Assembly: GCA_947330515.1 (NCBI GenBank)
Contig: CAMZOE010000010.1
Location: forward strand, 21,883-85,882
Length of the DNA: 64,000 bases
DNA from: an uncultured Mycoplasmataceae bacterium
GTDB taxonomy: Bacteria > Bacillota_I > Bacilli_A > Mycoplasmatales > Hepatoplasmataceae
Direction: 5' to 3'
A model generated the notes under the pieces. It was not told where the DNA came from. It saw nothing but the letters and a program-made list of their open reading frames with translations, and did not search any database. The position numbers were made by a program, and so were the translations under genes. Numbering within the stretch: the first letter of the stretch is position 1; each line of letters starts with the position of its first letter. Below, piece by piece: positions 12,606 to 25,070 of the stretch.

Positions 12606-12621
12606 ACTATTCAATTATAAA

Positions 12622-12651
12622 GAAAAAAGTCTTTTTTAAAAAAGACTTTTT
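12622..12651 (-). terminator. Terminator hairpin
   Basis: AAAAAAGTCTTTTTTAAAAAAGACTTTTTT just downstream of the permease stop. Confidence 0.65.
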
Positions 12652-15600
12652 TAAAATATATTTTTTATAACTTCTTTAGAGTTTAATTTATAGTAAAAAT
12701 AAAAACTAACTGAATACAATAAAGCCATAATTATAAGATCTAAACCAATGATTGCTAACCATTGTCATCAAACCATTTTAAAGGTTAAATCAGCTGCCAT
12801 CAAGAATAAAAATAACTTAGTAAAGAGGAAGAACATTAAAAATACTAAAGGAATGAGGACAACAAGTGCTGTAAATACCAATAATAGGTTTGGCGAAAGA
12901 ATTAGTTTAGAAGTTTGCCTAGTATTATAACCTAAAGATTTAAGCATCGAAACTTCTCTAACATTATCATCAATTGTTTCTTTAATTGAAATCAAAATCA
13001 TAAACATAGGAATAATTAGGATAATTAAAGAAGATAAAATTAATGATTCGGTAATAATTTTATTTACTTGATTACTTAAAGCTTTAAGAAAAGGTAAATT
13101 GTAAGTTACTTTTAAATCTGCAATTAAATTATTTTTAAAAACACTTGAAGATTCTTCTGAACTTTCACTTAACAATTCTATTCCTTCATCAGGCTTAAAG
13201 AACTTAAGCATTTTTTCATAAGAAGATTCAGAAAATCCATAAGAAGATTGATTATCAATTTGAAAAGCATCATTATAAAAAACATAATGAAAAGAAGTTG
13301 CTTTTTGAGTATATCCTTCAACAAATTCTCTAGAAGTTAAAATTCCATAATCAATTTTGCTGTAAATACCAATAATTTTGATTTTAATAAAATCAGGATT
13401 ATTAAATCTATCAAAATTTTTAATGTAAAGAAAATCCCCTTGTTCAACTTTTTGATTTCTTGCAATCCCTTTGTCAATAACAACCGGAATATATTCTTTA
13501 TTTGGAGTTTCAGATGCAAACCTTTCTGTTATATTAGGTCCGCTTTTAAACTTGATGTTCATTCATCGCTCATATTCTTTATAACTATCAATAAAACTAA
13601 CATTAACTGTTTTAAAAAGATTTTTATCATCTAAACTAATATTTGATGTTTTAGAAACTCCTAAAGAACTATGAAAAAAGAAAGCTGCTTTCTCACTATC
13701 AAATAATGTTTTCCCAAAAGTAATATATGGAAAAGTTCTTAAATAGAAATCTTTTAAAGCAATTAAAGGTTCATCATTTAAATCTATTTCAAGAAGATCC
13801 ATATAATTATTAGAAATTCATTTATAAGTTGGTGATAAAAAGATAAATTTATACATTCTCATTAAAGTTAGATTTTCATTTTGAATAACACCTTTATCTG
13901 TTTCTTGGTAAAAACCTTTATCAAAATTATCCCAAGTAGCAAAAGGATGATCTTTTTTATATAAAAATGCTAGCTTAGCATATATTTCAAAGAAATTTCA
14001 TGTTGTTTGTGGAGAGATATAAGAATAATCAAATAATTCATAATTATCAATTACATCTTTTTTAACAACATCATTTCTTTTAACTACATAATTAGAACTT
14101 AAATAATTAGTAATTTCAAGAGAAATTCTTTTATATTCATTTTTATAAGTAGAAGAAAAATCAACATTTGTATCAAGAAGAGAAAGATTATATTCTCCTA
14201 ATAAAAACTCTTCATCAAGAATTTTATCAATTGCTTCAAAGTTTAAATTGGTATATCTTTCTCTGAAAGCTTCATCTAAACCATCAATTTTTTTAAAGTA
14301 TTTTCTTGGTGAAGAAAAATTTGCATATCGATTCCATTCCCTAAAGGAATAATAATCATAATTATCAAAGTTTGCCCCACTAAAATTTTCACTAGTATTA
14401 ATTGAAACAAATGAACTAATAGTAAATGAAATTGCTACTAAGAACAATGAAGATAATGTTGAAAAAACAATTAAAGAAGATTTTGAAATACTCTTGAAAA
14501 TATTTTTAAAAGCATATGAAACTTCAAATGATTTAAATTTATCTCCAATTTTTGACATTTTTCGGAAAATAATATTTGGATTATAAACACTTTTTCCTTC
14601 TAATAGAATTGTTTCTTTCTTTGCTAAGGATTTTCTTATTTTTAAATAAGAAAAAACAATGATGATTGAAAAAGAAAGAAGAAAAATAAATATTAAAGCA
14701 ATTATAGACGGTGGCCTAACAACAACATTAAAAAGATTCTTGTAATTTCTCATTGATAATCAGTAAAAAAGAACTGAAAACGATAATGCAAAAACATTAT
14801 TTACTAGCATTAATATTATTGGAAACATTAAAAAAGATAAAGAAATTGAGTTTGTTGAGTAACCAAAAGACTTTAGAACTCCAAATTGTTTATAATTATC
14901 CTTTATTTTTGAATTAATAATAGAAAATAAAATTGTTATAACAATAATAAAAAGAAGAATGATAATAACAATATTTATAATTTCCGTAATGTAATAATTT
15001 AATGACCCATTATCATTCCTTGAATAATAACTATTAGAAGTTTTGTTGTAAGCAGAAGCAACATCTAGTCTTATCATAAAATAATTAAGAAAATTTTGTT
15101 GGTCTTTAAGTTTTAATTCTTCAAATTTCTTACCTGGAAAAATTGATTGAAAAATGTATTGATTAAATAAATTAACTCTTTGTGCAAGTTCTCCTTCAAG
15201 TAGAGTTTCATATTGTTTTTTTGAAACTTGTTGTCTAATAGAAAAACTATCAATCATGCTTTTTGTTTGTAAGATAACTTCTTCTCTTCTAGTAAATCGA
15301 GGACTATAATTTGTTAATTCTGGATCCTCACCATATACTAAACGATTATAATCTAAAGAATTAATTAGTATAGATCCTGTTCATTCATCATCACCAGAAG
15401 AATATGAATCACGATAAGTGGCAATTGGCATAAAAGAATAAGTTATTTTGTTATTATATTTTTTATATAAAGAAACTTTATATTCTTGCCCCAAGGAGAT
15501 ATTATTTTTTTCAGCAAAATAATCACTAACAGCAACTTCAATTACTTTATCATCAGTAATTGGTTTATTTTTATGATGATTATTTATTGATAATAAATCT

Positions 15601-16466
15601 TCCTTAGTATAATATCCGTTACCTACTCTTTTCTTAGCAAATTCTGTAAATTCATAACGAGCTAAATAATAATTTTCTCCTTTTTTAGAAGATGTTTTTT
15701 GTGTGAAACTATCATCTCTAAACATTTTGTCAAAAGAAGTATAAAAAGAATTATTTGAATAATTATAATCTTCCAAATTAACAAAATATAAAGTTCTAAT
15801 ATTTTTAATTATTTCCTCAGAACTTTGTAATTTAGCAGTAACTTGAAAACTTTGAACTAAACGATAATATAAATCGTTATTTTCATCATACAAAGAACTA
15901 TAGTAGTCATAACTATTTGCAATCATTTTTCAAACATCAAGATTAAAAATGACTCCTTTTGAATAGAAAGTATTTAACGGTTTATAAGTATGAGAAATTG
16001 GATCAAGGGTATCTGCTAAAGGTGATTCTTTATAAATCTCTGACATAAATTCACTTCATTTTGGTCCAAATTCTACTCCTGGAAATCATGGTAACTCGTA
16101 AGTAGGGTATGGCGCATCAACAAACATTTCCCAATATTCTTTAGTTAAATACTTTCTTGAATTTCAATCACCATAATAACCTTTATTTGGATTCAACGAA
16201 AACAAATGAGTATTGTAATTATCATGATTATCTTTAATACTATTTTTATAAGTTATCATGGAGGTAAAACCACCAAAAACAAAACCAAAGGAAATAGCAT
16301 AAAAGAAAAGTAAAATAACCATTGAAAATGAAAAAGATTTAATTGTTTTCAATGATGATTTATAAATAAATTTATTGTCTTTAATTCCTAAAATAAATTT
16401 AACCAATAATAAAAAAAATAACCCAATAAAAATAAAGGAAACTACTAAAATAACAATGCTTAACAT
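12651..16466 (-). CDS. Large FtsX/MacB-like ABC transporter permease
   Basis: Six same-frame ORFs merge through TGA into 1271 aa; 'SKIKDNYKQFGVLKSFGYSTNSIS' and 'DDNVREVSMLKSLGYNTRQTSKLIL' FtsX-type segments separated by large soluble regions. Confidence 0.8.
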
Positions 16467-16470
16467 CTTA

Positions 16471-17889
16471 TTAATATACTTTAGCAATAATTGCTATAGT
16501 ATTTACCATTTCTCCTGAATGAACACATTTTCCTAAAGTTGAAGTTTTTTCCAACATTCTAATAGTAGCTCCTTCAATTTTTTCTTGTAATTCAATCTCA
16601 AAAGCAGTATCTTCTTTTCAATAAACTTTTGCAACTTTATCGTTATCAATTACTTCTTTTAATTCTTCCATAGAATCAACTTTAGTAATAAATTTTAAAG
16701 TATTTGCTTTTGTTTTTTCAAATAAATTATTTTTATATTCAGTCTTAAATTCTTTAAAAAAATCTTTTGTAAGTAAATCTAATGAAACTGGATTTTTTGA
16801 ATTCTTAGAACGATCAACAATAATTACTTGATTTTGTTCTATATCTCTTTTACCAAGCTCAATTCTCATAGGAACTCCTTTAATTTCTCATTCTGAAGAT
16901 TTAAATCCCATTCCTTTTTCAGAATCATCCATTTTAACTCTTAAACCATAAGCTTTTAAAGTTTTAAAAAGTTCGCTTGCTTTTTGTGATATTTCTTGAT
17001 CACCATGAGGATTAAAAGTTAAAATTACAACATGAAATGGTGCGACATCTCAAGGAAGTACTAATCCTTCATCATCTGAATGTGACATAATAATTGCCCC
17101 AATACTTCTTGTTGAAACTCCTCAAGATGTTTGATTAGGATAAATTGATTTTTGTTCTTTACTTTGAAACTTAACATCAAAAGAAGTTGCAAAAGTAGTT
17201 CCTAAAAAATGACTTGTTGCTGATTGTAATGCTTTTCCATCTCTTAAAATAGTTTCTATAGTATAAGTATTTTTTGCACCAGCAAAACGTTCATTAATTG
17301 TTTTTTCACCATCTAAAACAAACATATCTAAGTGTTTATTATAGAACAGTTTATATAATGAAAGAATTTTTTTACTATATTTATATGCTTCTTCTTCAGT
17401 TTCGTGTAATGTATGTCCTTCTTGTCATAAAAATTCTGAAGTTCTTAAAAATGGGCGAGTGTTTTTTTCTCCACGCATAACATTTACTCATTGATTAAGT
17501 TTCATTGGTAGTTGCTTATAACTTTGTAAATTATCTTTAAAATATTTAGCAAATAAAGTTTCAGAGGTTGGTCTAATAACTAATGGTTCAACATTTTTAT
17601 TTCCAATTTTAGTAATAGTAAATACTTCTGGTGCAAAACCTTCAATATGTTCTTTTTCTTTTTCCAAATAAGAATAAGGAATTAACAATGGAAGATAAAG
17701 CTCTTCAATTTCATCTTGTTCGAAATATTTAGTTAAAATTTTTTGAATATTTTTTCAAATAGCAAAAGAATATGGTTTTAAAATAACACTTCCTTTGGAA
17801 GGTCCATAATCTATTAATTCTGCTTTAGTTAGTATATCAGTATATCATTTTGCAATATCTACATTAAAACTAGTGATAAATTTTGACAT
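16471..17889 (-). CDS. proS: Prolyl-tRNA synthetase (eukaryote/archaeal-type)
   Basis: 472 aa; '[14 protein letters not shown]', '[18 protein letters not shown]', '[23 protein letters not shown]'. Confidence 0.95.
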
Positions 17890-17976
17890 TTTTACTCTTT
17901 TCTAATTTAATTTCTGTTGATTATATATAAATTAATTTTATCAAAATAAACATTTACTTATTAAATATAATATTAT

Positions 17977-18645
17977 TTATCCTTGATTAATATAATTTAT
18001 CTGTTCACATATTTCATTAATTTCTTCAGAAATTAACTCAAGATTTCGAATAATTACAAAAATTTTATAAAGAACATCTACTCTAGATTGTTCTTCAAAA
18101 TCTTTTGGAATAATAAAATCAAGATTAATAATATGAATTATTTGAAGAAAACTTTTTTGAAGATCATCTGAATCTTCTAAAATCTTAGTTGCAAGAGTTT
18201 TATCTTCTGTTAAAATAAGATTTTTTAATTCTTCCAAAATAGAAATTAATGTTTTTTCATAACCAATAAAATATTCAATTTGTTTGTCACCAAAAATTTC
18301 TTTAATAGACCACAAATAAGTTATTAACTCTGCACTTTCTGTACTATATTTTGAAATTTTATTTACTTCCGAAAACATATTAAAATATCCTATGTTTCTT
18401 CTTAAATCTTTAGAAACTAAGGATTTTGTAAAATTAAAAATAGATTTTCTTCTTGCTTTTTGAATCGCTTTGTCTAAGTCAATATTTTTTTGTTGAATTT
18501 TATTAAATTGAAATTGTACTTTCTTAGAATCTTCTAAGAATAATTTATCCATTTTTTTAATCTCATAAATTAAAAAATCAATTGCTTCAAGCAAACATTC
18601 CTTTAGATTTTCTTCAAAATTCTTAATTAATAAATTTTTTTCCAT
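17977..18645 (-). CDS. phoU: PhoU-like phosphate transport regulator
   Basis: Helical 222-aa protein next to pstB at the end of the pst locus. Confidence 0.65.
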   Translation of the reverse strand: MEKNLLIKNFEENLKECLLEAIDFLIYEIKKMDKLFLEDSKKVQFQFNKIQQKNIDLDKAIQKARRKSIFNFTKSLVSKDLRRNIGYFNMFSEVNKISKYSTESAELITYLWSIKEIFGDKQIEYFIGYEKTLISILEELKNLILTEDKTLATKILEDSDDLQKSFLQIIHIINLDFIIPKDFEEQSRVDVLYKIFVIIRNLELISEEINEICEQINYINQG

Positions 18646-18673
18646 GTTTTTTAATTTTCTCCTTTCGTTAATA

Positions 18674-20047
18674 TTACCCAAATTTTCCTCTAATATAATC
18701 ATCTGTGCGTTTTTCTTTCGGATTTGAAAATATCTTTTGAGTTTTATCAAATTCTATTAATTCTCCTTCATAAAAAAACGCAGTATAATCTGAAACTCTT
18801 GCCGCTTGTTGCATTGAATGAGTAACTATAATAATAGTATAATCTTTTTTCAATTTTAAAATTAAATCCTCTATTTTAGAAGCAGCAATTGGGTCTAAAG
18901 CTGAAGTTGGTTCATCCATTAAAAGAATTTCTGGTTTATTAGCAATAGTCCTCGCAATACAAAGTCGTTGTTGTTGACCACCAGAAAGAGAAGTACCTAA
19001 AGCATTTAAATTACTTGAAACTTCATCTCATAATGCTGCATCTTTTAAAGATGATTCAATCAATTCATTTAAAATAGCTTTATTTTTAATTCCATTTATT
19101 TTTGGTCCATAAGAAACATTTTTTGCAATTGACATCGGAAAAGGATTAGGTTGTTGAAAGATCATCCCAATTTTTGTTCTTAATTCTGTAATTTCAATTT
19201 TATCATTCTTATTTTTTATTGATCTTAGTTTATAAATATCATATTCTCCATCTAATAGAATTTCTCCTTCAGCAGAAAAAACAGATATTTCATCATTAAT
19301 ACGATTTAGTGTTCTTAAAAATGTTGATTTTCCACAACCGGATGGACCTATGATTGAAATAACTTTATTTTTTGGGATATTAATGTTAATATCAAATAAA
19401 GCTTGTTTCTCGCCATAAAAAACATTAAGATTTTTGATAACAAAAGAAAAATCGTTTTCAATGTTTTTATCTTTTTCAAATACCCCATCAATTATTTTTA
19501 TTAAATCTAAACGATTTTTTAATTTTTCTTCTAAGGCTTCGATATTAATTTCTTTTTTAGTGATTTTAACATTATTATCTTCGATATCTTTAACAACTTT
19601 TTCAATTGTTAAAGTAAAAAGTTTTTTTTGATGTTTAAGAATTTTTTTTAAATCAGCTTTAAGATTTACTAATTCAAAAAGTTCAACACTATATTCTTCT
19701 TTTGCTGCTTTTTTTTCTATAACGATTTCTTTTAAAGAATTAATATTATTTGTTTTTTCATTAATATCTAATTCTAAACTATCAGAATTTTTAATTTCTT
19801 CGATAGTTTTTTCTTGCTTATTTTTTTTATTTATTTTTAATAACAGTGTTGCTTTTTCTGCATTAATTTTTTTATCTAATGAAAAAATATCTTTGGATAA
19901 AGTAACTCTTTCTCGATTTAATTCTTTTTTAAGTTGTTCATATCTTAAAAGTTCGCTTTGACTAAGATTTTCTTTGTTTGAACGCAATGAAGAAAATTCT
20001 AAAGTTTTCTGTTCTAAAATATCTTTTTGAATTTCTTTCTTAAACAT
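18674..20047 (-). CDS. pstB: Phosphate ABC transporter ATPase PstB with long N-terminal coiled-coil extension
   Basis: '[21 protein letters not shown]', '[24 protein letters not shown]', '[33 protein letters not shown]'; first ~200 aa are K/E/L-rich heptads. Confidence 0.93.
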
Positions 20048-22239
20048 TAAATTCCTCCCATATAAGAAAAGTATCTTATTTTTATTTTTTCTATAATATT
20101 AAATTTTTGATCAATTCTTTTAAATAAATTTAAGAAAATAATTGCAAATATAACAATTACAATTCCAATAATGAAAATTGAAAAAATTGCTTCAAATATA
20201 CCGAAAAACATAATTATTATTCCAACAAATAAAATAATTGCTTCTGTATATTTTGTAGTTTTAATAAAATTAGCAATAGTAGAAAATAATAAAATTAAAA
20301 AGACAATTACAATTCCGATTGCTTTTACATATTCTCAAAGAATTACTTCTTGTCTAGTTAATTTATAAATTTCACTTGCAAGTGTTGTTCCACCACTTTT
20401 AATTCATTCACTTGCACTTGATTGTGAAATACTTCCATAAATAGTAATAAAAATAGCGGAATCTGCAATGATCATTCCAATTGCAACTACGGCAGAAGAA
20501 ATAATTGATGGAAGCGCTTGTTTTAAAAGAACTTTTTTAGTTGTAATTCAATTAGTTCCACCAAGTGCTAATGAAGCATCTTTTTGAGAACTAGGAATAG
20601 AATCAAAACCTTCTTGAGTTGTTTTTAAAATTGTTGGTAAGACAAATAATGAAATAGTAAAAGCAGCAGAAAAGGAATTCAGATGAATAAAATTATTAGA
20701 AAATAAAGGAACAAAAATAATAGTTCCTATTATTCCATAAATTAACGAAGGAATTCCTGTTAAAACTTGTACCATTAAAGAAATAAAATAAGAAAATTTT
20801 GTATTTTTTTTAATGTAAATTGAAGTTGTAATTGCAATTAATAAACCGATGCTTAACGATAAAGTTAATGCAATAATAATAGTTAGCAATGTTCCAAACA
20901 GTGGGGTTGCTAAACCATAAACCTGTTGTCCATCAATAATAGTAAAAATCCCAGAAGTAGAAAGGTATTTAAAATTTAATACTTTGAATCCACCAAAAAA
21001 AAGAAAACTCACAATGGATAATAAAATTAAAATTCCTATCATTGAAAAAGAAACAATAAATAGATTTCCTAATAAAGTTCGTTTATTTTTAAACTTAGTT
21101 GCTCTTTTATTTTTGTTACCATAATAAGAATTATGTAATTTAATTGTTGCTATCTCATGACTTAATTCTCAATGTTCTTTTTCTTCAATAAGTCTTCGTT
21201 CATATAAAATTTCTTTAGAAAATTCTTTGAATTCTTTTTTAGTAAGTGCTTTGACACTTTGTTCTTCTACTTTCTTTTTAATAAATTTTTTTTGTTTTAT
21301 TTTTTTATAAGCTTTTTTAGAACGATTTTCTAAATCAATTTTAATTTCTAAAATTTTCATTCCAGAAAAAACAATTAAAATTGTCACTAATAACAAACTT
21401 GCCATTGCAAACATAGATGATTGTTCTAAACTTCCAGAAGCAACTTCTTGAAACCCTTGTAACATAGTAGCAGTAATTAATGTTGTAAAACCAAAAAGAC
21501 TAAAAGTAGGACCATACGATGATTGTGATGCAACCATAGAAACAGCAGTTGCTTCACCAATAGCTCTTCCTAAACCTAATAAAATTGCAACCAAAATTCC
21601 TTTGGAAGCACTTCTTAAAGTGATGTGAATTGAAGTTTGTATTTTTGTAGCACCAAGAGCAATAGAAGATTCTTGAAGTTTTCTATCTACACCTTCTAAA
21701 CTAGAAATACTTAAAATAGTTATTGTTGGCATAATCATAAATGAAAGTGTTACAACAACTGAGATAGCAACTCCTGGAGGGACATTAAAAATAGCGCTAA
21801 TAATGCCATTAATGATAAACATTCCAAATGCTCCATAAATTACAGAGGGAATAGCAGCAAGAATAGAAATAACGATAACAAAAGTAGATTTAAATGCTTT
21901 AGGAATTATTTTAACAATAAATAATGCTGTTAACACTGAGACTGGAACAGCAATTAAAAGTGATAAAAAAGAAATTCATAAAGTATTTATAATCATAAAA
22001 CCACTTGAAAAAGCTAATGAAGAAGGATTATAATAATTACCAAATAAAAAATTCATAAGAGAAAAATTATCAAAAACAAAGAAAGCCGAAATCCCCTTAG
22101 AAATAAGAATAAAGATAAAAGAAATAATAAAAACAATAAACAATGAAGTTATTGTTATTAAAGCATTTTTAGTTAATTGATCTCTTTTAACTTTTTTAGT
22201 TTGAATTCTTTTTCTAATAATTGTTTCTTTTGATTTCAT
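20047..22239 (-). CDS. pstCA: Fused phosphate ABC transporter permease (PstC-PstA)
   Basis: 730 aa; two permease modules each with EAA-like loop ('LQESSIALGATKIQTSIHITLRSASKGI' and 'QKDASLALGGTNWITTKKVLLKQALPSI'). Confidence 0.88.
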
Positions 22240-23556
22240 TTAAATTTCCTCTGCTTTAAGTAAATTAAAGTTATATAATTCTTCGAAATTTAATCCTTTT
22301 GTATAAATTAAATTTATTCCATTAGTTTGAATTTCTGTTGGTCTTAAAAAAACTTCTGTCCCTTGAGAATCAATTTTATGTTTAATTTTTTCTTTTGAAT
22401 TAATAATGAAAGCAATAGCATCTATTTGAAAAGAAGCATAAACTGAATTCTCTGTAATATCATATTTATCTTCTCCACCAATAATAGTTTCATTTGTTTG
22501 ATGAAAATAGTTTCCCTTATCCAAATTTATTTCTTCTGGACTTCTTGATTGAAAAGCAATTCATGGTTTTGTTGGCATCGAACTTCCAATATTTGTATCA
22601 CTTTTAAAAGCATCACCACTACCTTTAAGATTTTGATCAAAAATAATGTTATTGGTTTCAGTAATCTTTAATGAAGCAAAAATATTTGATAAATCTTCCA
22701 AAAAGTTTTTTTCAGCATTAGTAAGCGAACTAGCAACAGAGGTAGAACCAACTAAATAAATATCAATATTTTCATTTGATGCTTCATAAGCATCAGAAAA
22801 AACACCAACATTAGTAATAAAGTTTTGCATTCCTTTATTGAAATTTACATCATTAAGAGATAACGACAATGGTAGCACTTCATAAGCACTTGAAGAAAAC
22901 AACAATCAATTATAAAATAAAAATGAATATAAAAAGACGTTTAAATCTAAACTATTATTAATTTCATATGCTTCTGAAAATCCTTTTCAATCACCGACAG
23001 GAGTTGTAATTCCTTCATCTCATAAATTATCAGTTGAAGAATTATAAAGATTGTCTTGAATAAAAGTATTATATTTACTATCAACCCTAAAAAAGATATT
23101 GAATTCTCTTTTTGAAGCATAATTGTCCATATTATTCTTAATATCTTCAATAGGATTTACATCATTAAGATTTAAAATTCTATAACTATTATCCTTAAGA
23201 ACATATTTACCTTCTTTATCTTTAGTAATCAATGAAAAAAGAGAAGCATAACCAAAAGAATTTGTTGAATTAGAAACTTTTCTAATCATGTCATCATTTC
23301 CACTAACAGTTAAAACATTGCTAGTATATCTTTGATTATTTTCATCAAAATTAATTGAATTTTCGAAAGCTTCTCTTGTTCCTGAGATTGAATCTCTATT
23401 ATAAGCAATAACAGGATTAGTTGGTGTAGTTTTTCCACTTAAAAGAAAAGGTAAGAAAATGACTAACATAATTACTACAGTAATTGTTACCGAAATTAAT
23501 GAAGTAAAAGTAATCTTACCTTTTGTAGTTTCTAACCAAAATTTTATTTTATCCAT
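22240..23556 (-). CDS. pstS: PstS-like phosphate-binding protein, membrane-anchored
   Basis: First gene of pst locus; 'AYNRDSISGTREAFE' phosphate-binding-type motif; N-terminal TM anchor. Confidence 0.75.
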
Positions 23557-23630
23557 TTTTTTCCTTGTAAAATATATTTATATCTAACTTTTACTAATAT
23601 TATAAATTAATTAATAAAAAAAAATTATGA

Positions 23631-25070
23631 TTAAATTCAAAAAATAAATTGTTCAAATTCTTTCTTTTTAACATTAAAAAATAAAAGATCTTTTTCAATA
23701 TTGTTTTCATTTTCTGGTAAATTTAGAAGTTCTTCTCTAAAGGAAACATTTTTTATATTAAATTCTTGAGTTTTTTTTGAAATTGTTTTATCTTTATCAT
23801 ATTCAAGTGATATATTAAATTGATTTTTTAAATTAGAAATTTTAAGAGGGATAAAAATATTTTTAATATTATCAACATTAAAATAATTTAAATCTTGAAA
23901 ATTAAAATTAAATATTATTTTTTTATCAACAAAAATAGTATCATCAATAAAAACTAAAAACCAAAAAGGAAGAGAAATAATAATCCACTTGATATCAGGA
24001 GAATCGTTTGCTTCTTTATTTGCTTCAGTAATTAATTTTAAGAAAATTTTATTCAATAGTGTTGGTCCCACTAAAAATAAATTTGTCAAGAGTTCTTTTT
24101 TTAAATCAATTGAAATCTCAAGTCTATCTTTTCTATTTTTTGATGAAGTTTTCACTATTTTTAAGTTCTTAATATCTTGAGTTAAAATCTTTGTTTGAGT
24201 TTCGATTTCGTTATATATTTTTAAAATAAAATGTTTTGATTGAATTTTTTTAATTTTAAATGTATATAAATATTCAATTAAAGATAGTTTTAATTTTTTA
24301 TCAAAATCATAATTTGAAAAATAACCAACAATTTTATTAATAAGGAAATTAAAATTAAGATTCTCTGAAAGAAAAAAATGTATCTCTTGTGAAAGCTTTA
24401 ATAATTTATTTTGATCTTTAAAAAGTAAAATAACTCTATTATCTTCAGTTATCAAATAATCAACTATTTCTTTTTGGAGTTCTATATTTAGCAATAAAAC
24501 ATTAAATAAAATAAAACCATAATTTTTAAAATATCGATCATCGATTAAATCAATAAAAATATATGCTCCATATTTATATCTTTCAGTAAGATCTTTTATC
24601 TTATTATCATATTCCATTAATTTTATTTTATTTAATGAAGTAAAAATATCTTTATTAATTTTTTTAGTTTTAATTTTATAAACTAAATAAACTACATCAA
24701 TTTCTATTTTTTCAAAATTAATATAATTAATTTTTAACTGAAAAAAAATTATTTTATGAGAGAAAAATAAAATTACATTGTTATTATAATTAATAAATTG
24801 AACTAAACTTCCACTATCAAGAGAAAACTCATCTTTTTCTCGATCTTTTTTAATAAAAATATTTTCATTAATAAATTTTTCTTGATCATCGGGAATAGTT
24901 TTATCAAATGGAGAAACATATGAACAATCATTAATTTTAAAAAGAAATTCTTTTATTCCCATTGAGTTATTTTTAATTCCTAAATTTTCATCACTAAAAT
25001 TTACTATTTTTTTTTCTAAATCTATGGTAAATAAAGTTTTTCTAAAATTAGTTATTTTTTTACTTTTCAT
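23631..25070 (-). CDS. Hypothetical protein with possible degenerate GGDEF/EAL-like regions
   Basis: 479 aa ORF overlapping the end of the helicase gene; 'GAYIFIDLIDDRYFKNYG...YLITEDNRVILLF' resembles the GGDEF fold pattern. Confidence 0.5.

Noticed and set aside
12748-12930. + strand ORF opposite the FtsX-like permease
   Set aside because: Antisense shadow ORF, K/N-rich, no independent support.
12651-16466. Apparent pseudogene: permease broken into six ORFs
   Set aside because: All breaks are TGA, all fragments are in the same frame, and TGA codes for Trp here.
17298-17480. + strand ORF opposite proS
   Set aside because: Antisense to a well conserved region of prolyl-tRNA synthetase.
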